Below are positions 34,141-42,413 of a stretch of DNA of 64,000 nt, in pieces. The DNA is from Candidatus Saccharibacteria bacterium UBA1944 (GTDB lineage: Bacteria > Patescibacteriota > Saccharimonadia > Saccharimonadales > Saccharimonadaceae). The stretch is taken from the NCBI GenBank assembly GCA_002336935.1, contig DDEW01000002.1, positions 1 through 64,000 on the forward strand, in the 5' to 3' direction. Both the position numbers and the translations under genes were made by a program. How positions within the stretch are numbered: the first letter of the stretch is position 1; each line of letters opens with the position of its first letter. Under the pieces are notes generated by a model. It made no database searches, was not told the DNA's origin, and saw only the letters and a list, made by a program, of their open reading frames with translations.

Positions 34141-37100
34141 ATGACGTTCTTATTGTTTATCGCAGTAGTCGTGCTCGCCATAGTGCTTGGCACTCAGAGC
34201 AGCAATGCAAAGAAAAAAGTAGACTATTATAGTATGTCGTATCGGCAAGGCTACTGGGATGGGGTGCGCGCAAGTGAGCAAAAACAAGTATCGTCGAACG
34301 ACGCATTGCAGCAGCCAGCACCTGAGCAGGCGGTAGTAACAGATGAACTTCCTCAAACCGCTAATACAGTAGAGTATACCGATGTCCCACTTGTGCAAGA
34401 TGCTGATGGCTATATGACGGCACTTGAACAGACGACCCCTGCAGCGAGCTACGCTGCGCAGCCAGTTCTTTCACATGAATCAGCAGAAGAGCGTCACGAG
34501 CGTAACCGTAGTCATACAGTGAATATCGCACTGTATGTTGCCAGCCTTTTGCTGGTTTCGGGTATTATACTACTAGCTCAAACGATTGGACTTCCGAGTG
34601 AAGTCAAATTTGCTATTGTGTGGCTGCTCGTACTTACCTTTTATATTGCTGGGTTTGTGATTCACGCACATGTGCCAATCCTTAAGCCTGCTGCCGTTGC
34701 CTTCATTGGTACCGCACTCGCAGCAGTGCCAGTGGCAGGCATCACTATGTATTACCTCATCACGCGTGACGCTGCACTATGTTGGCTTGTGACCTCACTC
34801 ATTGCTACGGGCATGTACGTGTACGCCACGGTAACAATGAAAAGCCAGCTACTCGCGTACGTTTCCATTCTCTCCCTCTTCATTTTTTCGTGTACACTCC
34901 CCGCCGTCGCTCATGCGCAAATTATGTGGTACTACGTCGTCATGATTCTCTTCGGATCGCTCCTAACGATGTTGGCCCACTATAGGTATGCATGGATCCC
35001 TGCCACCTTTGCCGCGCCGGTGACCCAGGCGAGCCCTGTTGCAGTGCCACTAGCACTCATTGGTTCGGTATTTTCCTTTGCATTTATGACACCCTGGGAA
35101 TACGCTGCGGTGTTTGGCGCAGCAATGGTGTACTATGCGGCCCAGGCGATGGTGTCGGTAATCTCATCGTTGCGAGCGACCTACTGGATCGTGGCGCGTT
35201 GCTTGTTCATGGTAGTGGTTGTTATGGTGGCGGCAGCGCTTACCGACAAGTCGTGGGTTATGATGAGCTATGCCTTAGCCGCTGCAGGTGCGGTGAATAT
35301 GGCTGTTTCGACCAGCCTGCTTCAACCACATCAACGTATGGGTGGTGTGCAGCACGAGGTCATGTTTTGGGTAGGCTACGCAGCCGCACTTGTTGCTTCG
35401 GTTATGGTGGCCAATGTTAGTGAACCAGGTAATGCCTTTATTATGGCGGTAGAGCACGTCGCGATTGTCGTGGCTGCGCTGTATGCATTATTGCGACTTC
35501 GTCGAGCAGAGTTTGGTTGGCCGGTTTTGCTGAGCATGACGGTACTGCCGCTTGTTGCTGGGTATCACCTCGCCAGCCCACCAGTCGAGACAAAATGGAT
35601 GTTTGTATTGTTCATGGCGTATAGCCTAGCGGCGCTCGGACTACGCTGGGTAAGGCCGGGCAGGGCGCTTGAAGCATCCCTGCTCTACACATTTGTGGGA
35701 CTGTGGTTCATGATTACGGGCACGATGACCTTTACGCTTGGTACCATTTGGGCGATTGCGTGGTGGCTTGCAGTGGCGATTGTTAGCTACTTTGTCGTAT
35801 GGCGTGAGCGCGTGGACGGCATGATGATACTTGGGAATAATGCGCTGCTGGTAGCGCTTGCGGTGGCCGGTAGCTATTATAAATGGACTGATGATACAAC
35901 CGTTACAGTTATCGCTTGGGTGAACGCTGCTGGTTCCTTGACACTGACTGAGTATTTGCGAACGAAAGGCGAGCGGGGCATGCTACTGGCGACTATTGTG
36001 CAAATGAGCACTGTTGCAGCTGCGGGTGTACTTGGCGCATTGACGCTCCTGTTGATTGGTGATGAGGCGATGCGAGCGGCTACATGGATGACGCTTGTGG
36101 GCGCACTGTATTATACGGCATGGCGACAGCGCAGCACTACTGCATTGGTATTTGCAAATATCGCCGTCGTCGTCGAACTGCTTCTCATTGCCGCAATGCT
36201 CCACCTATCATGGCTTGCAACCATGGCGTTGGTTGTTTGGCTTCCATTAGTTGGATTTGTTGGTGTGGCTGAGTTTATGCGATCTTCAAACTACCGTTCT
36301 TCACTGATCCAGACTATGTGGTCCTCTGGGGTTGCAAGCGCCTTGCTTTTTGGACTGCTCGCACTACTCGCAGGTATTGGCTCTCATGAGCATGATGCAA
36401 TGTGGCGTACGGTTGCGTGGTTCGGTGCGGTGAGCGCCCTGTATTATTCGGCGTATCGTGCGGTGAGTGTATCGCTGCTCTACGCGGCGAACGTGAGCAT
36501 TGTGATACTAGTTGGTTTACTTGGCAATTGGGCCGGTCTTTCGGCCTACCAGATTAGCGCGTGTATGGCGTGGTTTGGGCTCGTTGGTTTTTATGGTGCC
36601 GCGTGGTTCTACAAGCAGAACCGAGGCGGGGGAAGAGTATGGTCTGCTTTCTATCTTTCGGCTATTGCAACAACCGTGATTACTGGATTGTTTGCCTTGC
36701 TATCGGACAGCACTACCGATGTGCTTGCCGCTGGGACCGCACTGCTCGGTATTGGGGCAATACTCGCCAAGGATGGCTTTGAAAGTCAGCGACTATGGAT
36801 GGTCGATAGCGGTGCCATTATTGCAATGATTGGCTTCCAGCGAATGATTGGCAGCTATTTTCCCGATGCTCACAGCTTGCTCTATACACACCTTTGGGCA
36901 TTTTTGGCCTTTGCAATCGCATATCTTTACCGCACGCGTGGACAGCGTGGACAAGCACGCGGCAGGTTAGTTGTCGGTTTAGCCGCCTTAAGTTTTCCGA
37001 CACTCGGTACGGCGCTTTCCGAAGGTGGCGGGGCGCAGGTACTCTTCTTAGTTGAGCATGTTTTGCTAGTTATTGCTGGACTGGTATACGCTTACCGGGT

Positions 37101-37266
37101 GGCTACTTGGTGGGGCGCAGCGGGGGTAACGATGGCAGTTCTGTATATGCTCAAAGGCTACACCTCGCTCCTCACCATTGCGATTGGTCTTGTCGTGATT
37201 GGGGCAGTTGTCTACGTGATTATTCACGCCGACAAGAAGAACCGCCCACAGCCGCCTACTGTATAA
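34141..37266 (+). CDS. Giant polytopic membrane protein (DUF2339/DUF2157-like)
   Basis: 1041 residues. One N-terminal helix, a hydrophilic segment (~22-120) with Gln/Glu/Pro-rich sequence, then more than 20 hydrophobic helices to the end. Small residues and Trp/Tyr repeats between helices (RATYWIVARCLFMVVVVMVAA, ALYYTAWRQRSTTALVFANI, ALYYSAYRAVSVSLLYAANV) suggest internal repetition. The layout fits the DUF2339/DUF2157 type of bacterial membrane protein, whose function is not known. The LYYTAWRQRSTTALVFAN and LYYSAYRAVSVSLLYAAN segments point to repeat units of ~125 residues. Confidence 0.65.
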   Translation: MTFLLFIAVVVLAIVLGTQSSNAKKKVDYYSMSYRQGYWDGVRASEQKQVSSNDALQQPAPEQAVVTDELPQTANTVEYTDVPLVQDADGYMTALEQTTPAASYAAQPVLSHESAEERHERNRSHTVNIALYVASLLLVSGIILLAQTIGLPSEVKFAIVWLLVLTFYIAGFVIHAHVPILKPAAVAFIGTALAAVPVAGITMYYLITRDAALCWLVTSLIATGMYVYATVTMKSQLLAYVSILSLFIFSCTLPAVAHAQIMWYYVVMILFGSLLTMLAHYRYAWIPATFAAPVTQASPVAVPLALIGSVFSFAFMTPWEYAAVFGAAMVYYAAQAMVSVISSLRATYWIVARCLFMVVVVMVAAALTDKSWVMMSYALAAAGAVNMAVSTSLLQPHQRMGGVQHEVMFWVGYAAALVASVMVANVSEPGNAFIMAVEHVAIVVAALYALLRLRRAEFGWPVLLSMTVLPLVAGYHLASPPVETKWMFVLFMAYSLAALGLRWVRPGRALEASLLYTFVGLWFMITGTMTFTLGTIWAIAWWLAVAIVSYFVVWRERVDGMMILGNNALLVALAVAGSYYKWTDDTTVTVIAWVNAAGSLTLTEYLRTKGERGMLLATIVQMSTVAAAGVLGALTLLLIGDEAMRAATWMTLVGALYYTAWRQRSTTALVFANIAVVVELLLIAAMLHLSWLATMALVVWLPLVGFVGVAEFMRSSNYRSSLIQTMWSSGVASALLFGLLALLAGIGSHEHDAMWRTVAWFGAVSALYYSAYRAVSVSLLYAANVSIVILVGLLGNWAGLSAYQISACMAWFGLVGFYGAAWFYKQNRGGGRVWSAFYLSAIATTVITGLFALLSDSTTDVLAAGTALLGIGAILAKDGFESQRLWMVDSGAIIAMIGFQRMIGSYFPDAHSLLYTHLWAFLAFAIAYLYRTRGQRGQARGRLVVGLAALSFPTLGTALSEGGGAQVLFLVEHVLLVIAGLVYAYRVATWWGAAGVTMAVLYMLKGYTSLLTIAIGLVVIGAVVYVIIHADKKNRPQPPTV

Positions 37267-37271
37267 CTATA

Positions 37272-37300
37272 TTGACTTTCTATCCAGTTTATGCTAATAT
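37272..37300 (+). promoter_or_regulatory. Promoter of the DUF1704 gene
   Basis: TTGACT (37272-37277), 17-bp spacer, TAATAT (37295-37300) with a TGC extended -10. The ATG is 9 nt further on, so the leader is nearly absent. Confidence 0.75.
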
Positions 37301-37309
37301 TAAGCTGGT

Positions 37310-38629
37310 ATGACTGCCAAAATAAACACTGCTTCTGAATCGCTCATCACCTTGCGTCCTGATATTATTGGCGCGATGGTGCCGCGTAATGCTAAAGAGC
37401 AACGCGAATTATTCTTGGCAGGTGCGGTCCGTAACCCACGTCACAGCTACGACAAACTTGCATACGACTACGCCGCACCGATGAAAACAATCCTCGAGAC
37501 GGGCGAGCAGGTCACCGAGGAAATCGGTCCCGAGTCGAAGCACCGTGCTATTTATGATGAAACTGTCGAAACCTACATCGACACGAACGAGCTAATGTAC
37601 TTTATGAATGAGTACAATCAGACAGCCGACTCTGCAAAGAAGCAGCAATACCGTGACGAGATTATGAAGTTGAACGTCGAGTTGCACGGCGCGCCTGTAG
37701 AGCGCGAGTACCATCATGTACTGGCGAGTTTTTTGGACAAGATTGACACCAAAAGTCTTACGGGTAGAGCACTTGCTATTTATCAAGAGCTGCTCGGTGC
37801 AATGCCAATTGCCGATACGCTTGAAGACCCGGGCGGCTACGAGCCTAAGCCTGAAACGATGGCGTGGATGCAGCAGATGGTAGAATCGCTCTATGGCGGT
37901 ATGTTGGCACACGTTGAGGATGGTCGCATTTATACTGCCGAGCAGCTTCGCCATGTATTCGAACAGGTAATTCGCAGTGAGTTCGAGGAGGTTGCCGTCG
38001 ATTGGCAGGTGGTGATTGAACCTGCAAAGTCAATCGTAGTGAAAGCTCGGGATAAAAAAATCGTGATTCCTGAAGACCGAGCCGACGTAACGAGCGAACA
38101 AGCAAAAGACTTGGTAGTGCATGAAATTGGAGTACATATGCTTCGTGCTATATATGGCTACGATTCCGATGTTGCGCCGCTGGCTGTTGGGCTGACCGGT
38201 GCGGGCGACTCCGAAGAAGGTTTGGCGATGGCAACTCAGCAAGCACGGACGGGTGCCTATGTGGAGGCTGGCCACGGTCTTTACTTGGTAGCGAGTCTGG
38301 CCTACTTTGAGCAAACTGATTTCCGCGATACCTTTGAACTCGTGTGGCGCATCGGTGCCTTAGCCGGTAGCAAAGACGGCACGCTTTCCGAGGAACAAAT
38401 TGAGAAGGCGCGTAGCACTGCTTACAATCAGTGTATGCGCATATTTCGTGGTACTGATGACATTCCGTGGTTCAAGGACTTGCAGTACTACAACGGCACC
38501 GCGAATGTATGGAAGCAGCTAGATGCCATCTGTGGTGATGACTTTCAATACCAGCTGATGTTGATGGGAAAAATCGACGTGACGAACCCTGTACATCGGC
38601 GTACCGTTCTTGAGTCGCATTCTTCATAA
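37310..38629 (+). CDS. DUF1704 (QEGLA/MATCAP-type) zinc peptidase
   Basis: 439 residues. HEIGVH at 271-276 is the HExxxH zinc motif of DUF1704, and SEEGLA (~301-306) matches the QEGLA motif with Glu for Gln; its Glu supplies the third ligand. DUF1704 proteins are related to eukaryotic MATCAP peptidases, which trim the C-terminal tail of tubulin. No signal peptide, so it acts in the cytoplasm. The genes that follow include two ATP-grasp ligases and a RimB-like protease, suggesting that this enzyme removes residues that the ligases add to some peptide or protein tail. That pairing is inference. Confidence 0.82.
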   Translation: MTAKINTASESLITLRPDIIGAMVPRNAKEQRELFLAGAVRNPRHSYDKLAYDYAAPMKTILETGEQVTEEIGPESKHRAIYDETVETYIDTNELMYFMNEYNQTADSAKKQQYRDEIMKLNVELHGAPVEREYHHVLASFLDKIDTKSLTGRALAIYQELLGAMPIADTLEDPGGYEPKPETMAWMQQMVESLYGGMLAHVEDGRIYTAEQLRHVFEQVIRSEFEEVAVDWQVVIEPAKSIVVKARDKKIVIPEDRADVTSEQAKDLVVHEIGVHMLRAIYGYDSDVAPLAVGLTGAGDSEEGLAMATQQARTGAYVEAGHGLYLVASLAYFEQTDFRDTFELVWRIGALAGSKDGTLSEEQIEKARSTAYNQCMRIFRGTDDIPWFKDLQYYNGTANVWKQLDAICGDDFQYQLMLMGKIDVTNPVHRRTVLESHSS

Positions 38630-38647
38630 ACCGTGTATACTATGGGC

Positions 38648-39154
38648 ATGAAACTGCGCTTTGCCACACCCAACGATATACCAACATTGTTTGCGATGTC
38701 CTGCCGGATTCATCGTTTGGAGCCCTATACGTCATTGATACCCGCCCATGAACGTGAGCGGTTTTTGCGTGCCTACGCGCCTGGCTCAAAACTCGAAAAA
38801 AAGTTCACCGATAAACTAGCAAGGTTCATCGCAACACCCGAGCATTGGGTGTATATTGCGGAAGTCGACGGCGAGATTGCCGGCTATCGACTGGCCGAGC
38901 GACAAGGCACCGATATTTATATGCACGGCCTGTTCGTAGACCCTGATTACCAGGGCAGAGGAATCGGCCGAGCGCTCTTTACCGAGCCACTATTGGCAGC
39001 AAAAGTGGGCGACACCATTCACTTGACGGTACTGAAAGGTAACGATCGGGCTCGTCAATTGTACGAGAGTGAAGGCTTTGTTGTAGTGAACGAAAACCCC
39101 AAAACATTCTACGGTGCCATGCAGGAAGACATGGTAAAAACCATTCCGGTTTAG
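38648..39154 (+). CDS. GNAT-family N-acetyltransferase
   Basis: 168 residues from ATG 38648, 6 nt after TATACT (38636-38641); earlier in-frame starts overlap the -10 box. GNAT features: LRFATPNDIPTLFAMSCR, YIAEVDGEIAGYRLAERQ, MHGLFVDPDYQGRGIGRALF (acetyl-CoA loop Q-G-R-G-I-G-R-A) and NDRARQLYESEGFV. Substrate unknown. It lies between the DUF1704 peptidase and the ATP-grasp operon; GNAT enzymes recur beside ATP-grasp amidoligases and may acetylate the same target. Confidence 0.88.
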   Translation: MKLRFATPNDIPTLFAMSCRIHRLEPYTSLIPAHERERFLRAYAPGSKLEKKFTDKLARFIATPEHWVYIAEVDGEIAGYRLAERQGTDIYMHGLFVDPDYQGRGIGRALFTEPLLAAKVGDTIHLTVLKGNDRARQLYESEGFVVVNENPKTFYGAMQEDMVKTIPV

Positions 39155-39155
39155 A

Positions 39156-39184
39156 TTGACAAAAATATATAAAACTGATAAAAT
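39156..39184 (+). promoter_or_regulatory. Consensus promoter of the ATP-grasp operon
   Basis: TTGACA (39156-39161), 17-bp spacer, TAAAAT (39179-39184) with TGA before the -10. It overlaps the end of the GNAT gene region and starts the 39222-41535 operon. Confidence 0.85.
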
Positions 39185-39221
39185 ATGGACTAATAACACG
39201 TAGCCCAGAAAAACACACGCA

Positions 39222-40196
39222 ATGGCAGGATTTATGGTAACAGCACGTATGATCATGAGCGAGCTTGAAGCTCGTGATATTGTCGTTGATGCCGCTATGC
39301 CCGAGCGAGTGTCGGTATTGTCCTTTGAATACAACGGGAAACCTCGACTGATTATCGGCTGCACACCGGATTTTTCATCGGCACTTACTATCCCTGTCTG
39401 TCGGAGCAAAATGATGACCCAGTGGCTCCTGTCGCGAACTACCAGTGTGCCACTCCCCGCGACGCTGGTTTATACTACCGACGCTGAGGCAGAGGCCTTT
39501 TTGCACCGGTATGGTGTGTTGGTAGTAAAACCGCAAGACGGTGCTCATGGCAACGGAGTGACGGTGGGCGTAGACACTATGGACAAGCTGTTACCGGCTG
39601 TTGCGCTTGCACGGCAATACAGTGCTACGGGTAGGGTGCTGTTGCAGCAAATGGTGAGTGGCCGTGATGTTCGGGTACTAGTGGTTGACGGTGCGGTTGT
39701 AGCGGCGACATACCGGATACCTGCCTCAGTGGTGGGGGACGGCACCAGCACGATTCGCCAATTGATTGATACAGAGAACCAAACCAATCCCGATAGGGGC
39801 GAAAAGCCGTACGACAAGCGTATGAATCGTATTGATGTTGCAGCGGCCACTCGCTTTTTGGGCGAGGCAATGGAGGTCGTTCCGGCAGGTGGCGAGAAAG
39901 TCACGGTGGTTGGTACAGCCAACATTGGTACGGGTGGCGAATCGCACGAATGCCTAGACGAATTGCCCGAGGTGCTGACGCGTCACGCCCTTGACGCCGC
40001 TACGGCTGCTCGAAGCTTTATTTGCGGGGTCGACTTCGTGTATGATTCGACCACAGGAGCATACTATTTGATTGAGCTTAATAGCTCGCCAAGTTTTGGG
40101 CTCCACGCTTTTCCGTCTGTAGGCAAGCCAACTGATATTGCGCCGCTTTATGTGACGGCGCTGTTGAAGCGGTATGATAGTGAGGGGGATAAATAA
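39222..40196 (+). CDS. CphA/GshAB-like ATP-grasp ligase
   Basis: 324 residues (a start at ATG 39234, with AGGA before it, is also possible). ATP-grasp features: LVVKPQDGAHGNGVTVGV (~104-121), RVLLQQMVSGRDVRVLVVDGAVVAATYRIPASVVGDGTSTI, closely like the second half of cyanophycin synthetase, and the metal site GVDFVYDSTTGAYYLIELNSSPSFGLH. The enzyme should form an amide bond between a carboxylate and an amine using ATP. No Mur-ligase domain follows, so it is not a full CphA. Its TAA overlaps the ATG of the next gene (TAATG). Confidence 0.85.
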   Translation: MAGFMVTARMIMSELEARDIVVDAAMPERVSVLSFEYNGKPRLIIGCTPDFSSALTIPVCRSKMMTQWLLSRTTSVPLPATLVYTTDAEAEAFLHRYGVLVVKPQDGAHGNGVTVGVDTMDKLLPAVALARQYSATGRVLLQQMVSGRDVRVLVVDGAVVAATYRIPASVVGDGTSTIRQLIDTENQTNPDRGEKPYDKRMNRIDVAAATRFLGEAMEVVPAGGEKVTVVGTANIGTGGESHECLDELPEVLTRHALDAATAARSFICGVDFVYDSTTGAYYLIELNSSPSFGLHAFPSVGKPTDIAPLYVTALLKRYDSEGDK

Positions 40197-40627
40197 TGAG
40201 CGCATCTGTGATTGGTTGTATTGAAACGGTAAGTTTTCCTGAGCTGAACGTGTTTGATGTGCAGGCGAAAGTTGATACCGGTGCCTATTCAGGTGCCCTG
40301 CACTGCACCGATATTAAGGTGGTGAGACGAGGGGTATTGCGCACGCGCGTGCTGAAGTTTTCGCCACTCGGTGGCACGCCCCAAGATACTACCGAGTTTA
40401 TGAGCACTTACATTCGCTCGGCAACTGGTCATAGGGCCCGTCGGCACGTTGTGGATACACAAATAATCGTGAATGGTAAAAGTTACCCTATACGCATTGG
40501 GTTATCGGATCGGTCCGATATGAAACGCCCGGTATTGCTCGGAAGACGCTTCCTAAGAGAAAACGACATACTGGTCGATGTGCGAATTAACGAAGAACTT
40601 GATGATGAAGGAGAAAACACGAGATGA
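40196..40627 (+). CDS. RimB-like retropepsin (RimK-associated protease)
   Basis: 143 residues. VIGCIETVSFPELNVFDVQAKVDTGAYSGALHCTD holds the single retropepsin active-site motif DTGA, and the C-terminal RPVLLGRRFLRENDILVDV matches the flap-end region of the family (Pfam Zn_protease, RimB). RimB homologues act as dimeric aspartic proteases near RimK and can remove added glutamates. It starts within the previous stop (TAATG) and ends overlapping rimK (ATGA), so all three proteins are made together. Confidence 0.88.
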   Translation: MSASVIGCIETVSFPELNVFDVQAKVDTGAYSGALHCTDIKVVRRGVLRTRVLKFSPLGGTPQDTTEFMSTYIRSATGHRARRHVVDTQIIVNGKSYPIRIGLSDRSDMKRPVLLGRRFLRENDILVDVRINEELDDEGENTR

Positions 40628-41535
40628 AAATAGCGATTCTCAGTAACGGAAATGGTAATTATTCTACCAAGCGGCTCAAAGAGGTTGCGATTGCTCGTGG
40701 GCACGAAGTAAAGGTCATCAAATATCGTGAGTGTTATGCGAGTATTGAACGCAATAACCCAACGGTGAGCTACCGCGGGGAAGATCTTGCAACGTTTGAC
40801 GCGGTGATTCCGCGTATTGCGAGCTATATGACGAAGTATGGTACAGCAATTGTCCGTCAGTTGGAAATGCAGGGTGTATACACAATTTCGAGTTCTATTG
40901 CGATCACGCGTAGCCGCGACAAGCTGCGCAGTATGCAGCTGCTTGCTAAGGCTGGGGTGGGTATTCCAAAAACCGTGTTTAGCCGTAATTCAACCGACAT
41001 TGATGATTTGATTGAAAAGTTAGGCGGTACCCCGGTGATTATCAAGCTTGCGCGTGGTACGCATGGCAATGGCGTCGTGTTGGCTGAGAGCAAAAAGGCC
41101 GCCAAAAGCGTACTACAGGCATTTTATTTGACTAATGACGATGGCACTAACGTGCTGTTGCAGGAATTTGTGAAAGAAAGTGCCGGTACGGACATTCGTG
41201 CGTTTGTCGTTGGCGGTCGTGTTGTAGCCAGTATGAAACGTCAAAGTCTCGACGACGACTTTAGAAGCAACCTCCACAAAGGCGGCGAAGGGGTCACAAT
41301 TAAGCTAACAGAAGAAGAACGAAAAATGGCCATTAAAGCCGCTCGCGCAATGGGGCTTAATATCGCCGGTGTTGATATGATGCGTAGTGACCGTGGCCCA
41401 CTTATTTTGGAAGTAAACGCCAGCCCTGGGTTTGGCATTGAAAAGGTGACTGGCCGTGATGTTGCAACGCCAATTATTGAGTATCTTGAGCAAAATGCAA
41501 AACGCGGTCACAAAAAAGACAAAGTTGGCGCATAG
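40624..41535 (+). CDS. rimK: RimK-family alpha-L-glutamate ligase
   Basis: 303 residues. ATP-grasp of the RimK type: MKIAILSNGNGNYSTKRLKE, DAVIPRIASYMTKYGTAIVRQLE, GTPVIIKLARGTHGNGVVLAES, LLQEFVKESAGTDIRAFVVGGRVVASMKRQS, and LNIAGVDMMRSDRGPLILEVNASPGFGIE with metal-binding Asp and Asn. RimK adds Glu to the C-terminus of ribosomal protein S6 in E. coli; related enzymes act on other peptides or cofactors. GAAGGAG lies before the ATG. The presence of two ligases and two proteases in one cluster suggests reversible tail modification. Confidence 0.9.
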   Translation: MKIAILSNGNGNYSTKRLKEVAIARGHEVKVIKYRECYASIERNNPTVSYRGEDLATFDAVIPRIASYMTKYGTAIVRQLEMQGVYTISSSIAITRSRDKLRSMQLLAKAGVGIPKTVFSRNSTDIDDLIEKLGGTPVIIKLARGTHGNGVVLAESKKAAKSVLQAFYLTNDDGTNVLLQEFVKESAGTDIRAFVVGGRVVASMKRQSLDDDFRSNLHKGGEGVTIKLTEEERKMAIKAARAMGLNIAGVDMMRSDRGPLILEVNASPGFGIEKVTGRDVATPIIEYLEQNAKRGHKKDKVGA

Positions 41536-41567
41536 CTCCATTATTTCGCTAGTGCTATACTAGAGCC

Positions 41568-42050
41568 ATGACCTTCTTGATTGTTCTCGCGCTCTATGTG
41601 GGTATACTTTTCGTCATTGGCTATGCAAGTCGACGGAGTATGGGAGTACCATCGCTTGCGCTCGCGGCGGGGGCAATTCTTGCTAAGCTATGGACCGATA
41701 GCTTGACACCGCTCGTAGCGAGCACCGGTGTCATTATTGTGCGGCCACCACTAAGCAGTTTGGTGGCGGTAGCACTGACACTTATTCCGGCACTAATTGT
41801 GATGATTCGTGCCAATAAAGTAGCAGCGCATCACCACAGTATATTTGGGAGCATTATATTTGCGGTACTTGCTGCCATGTTGACTTACGGCGCATTTGCT
41901 AATGCAGTGGTACTCGATGAGTCAAGCAAGCAATATGTTATGCAACTTCTTGCCTACGACAAAATTATTATAACCGCGGCAATTACATTAGCGATTGGTG
42001 ACGTGTTGTTCTACAAAAAACCCTATCAACACGACAAACATAGAAAATAG
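41568..42050 (+). CDS. Membrane protein with about five helices
   Basis: 160 residues, almost all hydrophobic: helices ~2-18, 25-60, 62-80, 90-112 and 127-148, ending FYKKPYQHDKHRK. No diagnostic motif. TATACT (41556-41561) ends 6 nt before the ATG, so the mRNA is leaderless. A strong terminator begins at its last codon. Confidence 0.6.
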   Translation: MTFLIVLALYVGILFVIGYASRRSMGVPSLALAAGAILAKLWTDSLTPLVASTGVIIVRPPLSSLVAVALTLIPALIVMIRANKVAAHHHSIFGSIIFAVLAAMLTYGAFANAVVLDESSKQYVMQLLAYDKIIITAAITLAIGDVLFYKKPYQHDKHRK

Positions 42051-42081
42051 AAAAACACTCACTTCTACAGTGAGTGTTTTT
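42051..42081. terminator. Bidirectional terminator
   Basis: AAAAACACTCAC (42051-42062) and GTGAGTGTTTTT (42070-42081) form a perfect 12-bp stem. It ends the plus-strand gene at 42050 and, on the minus strand, the structured RNA whose 3' end is at 42085. Confidence 0.93.
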
Positions 42082-42084
42082 CTA

Positions 42085-42105
42085 TGGAGGGCCCAGTGAG
42101 GCTTG
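42085..42105 (-). repeat. Direct repeat of tRNA-Lys 3' end (other copy 42278-42298)
   Basis: The 21 bases at 42085-42105 equal 42278-42298, the last 21 nt of tRNA-Lys (T-loop CAAG, T-stem 3' strand, acceptor 3' strand, discriminator, CCA). The offset is 193 bp, close to the 181 bp between the tRNA-fMet repeats. Confidence 0.92.
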
Positions 42106-42212
42106 GTTACGTTCCGCAACCCCGAAAGTCATGCAAATGAGCATAGCTCATTTGTGACATTTCCTTGCGGACTGCCGCCACGGCAGCCCTCACTCACTCC
42201 ACCCCACGGGTG
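42085..42212 (-). ncRNA. Candidate structured RNA linked to tRNA-Lys (homologue of 79-203)
   Basis: Read on the minus strand this element matches the one after tRNA-fMet. Hairpin 0 is CACCC/GGGTG with a 3-nt loop (42212-42200), hairpin A is GGGCTGCC/GGCAGTCC (42189-42169), and hairpin B is CAAATGAGC, loop TAT, GCTCATTTG (42154-42134), closed by GTCA 42158-42155 / TGAC 42131-42128. Compared with the fMet copy, hairpin B changes three G-C pairs to A-T and one G-U to G-C; hairpin 0 is rebuilt. Shared single-stranded blocks are GTCCGCAAGG, ATGTCA, CGGGGT, GCGG, ACGT and ACCAA. The last 21 nt (42105-42085) copy the 3' end of tRNA-Lys including CCA. A terminator follows at 42081. Boundaries and function are not known. 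Confidence 0.7.
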
Positions 42213-42240
42213 TCTTGAATTCAAGCTCGCTTCATCTTCC

Positions 42241-42278
42241 AAAGAATATGCCCCGTCAGAAGACGAGGCATATTCTTT
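42241..42278 (-). terminator. Hairpin directly after tRNA-Lys
   Basis: AAAGAATATGCC (42241-42252) and GGCATATTCTTT (42267-42278) form a perfect 12-bp stem that starts right at the CCA end of the tRNA on the minus strand. The equivalent hairpin follows tRNA-fMet at 19-60. Confidence 0.8.
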
Positions 42279-42354
42279 GGAGGGCCCAGTGAGGCTTGAA
42301 CTCACGACACCCTGCTTAAAAGGCAGGTGCTCTAACCGGCTGAGCTATGGGCCC
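42278..42354 (-). tRNA. tRNA-Lys (TTT)
   Basis: 77 nt on the minus strand: acceptor GGGCCCA/TGGGCCC, D-arm GCTCAGCCGGTTAGAGC, anticodon stem CCTGC/GCAGG with loop CTTTTAA (anticodon TTT), T-arm GTGAGTTCAAGCCTCAC, encoded CCA. The discriminator is T, which is unusual for tRNA-Lys (normally A or G). Confidence 0.93.
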
Positions 42355-42413
42355 GAACGACTACCGTAATATAGCACTTGTAAGGTGTTTCTGTCAATGT
42401 TACAGTACGGCGT

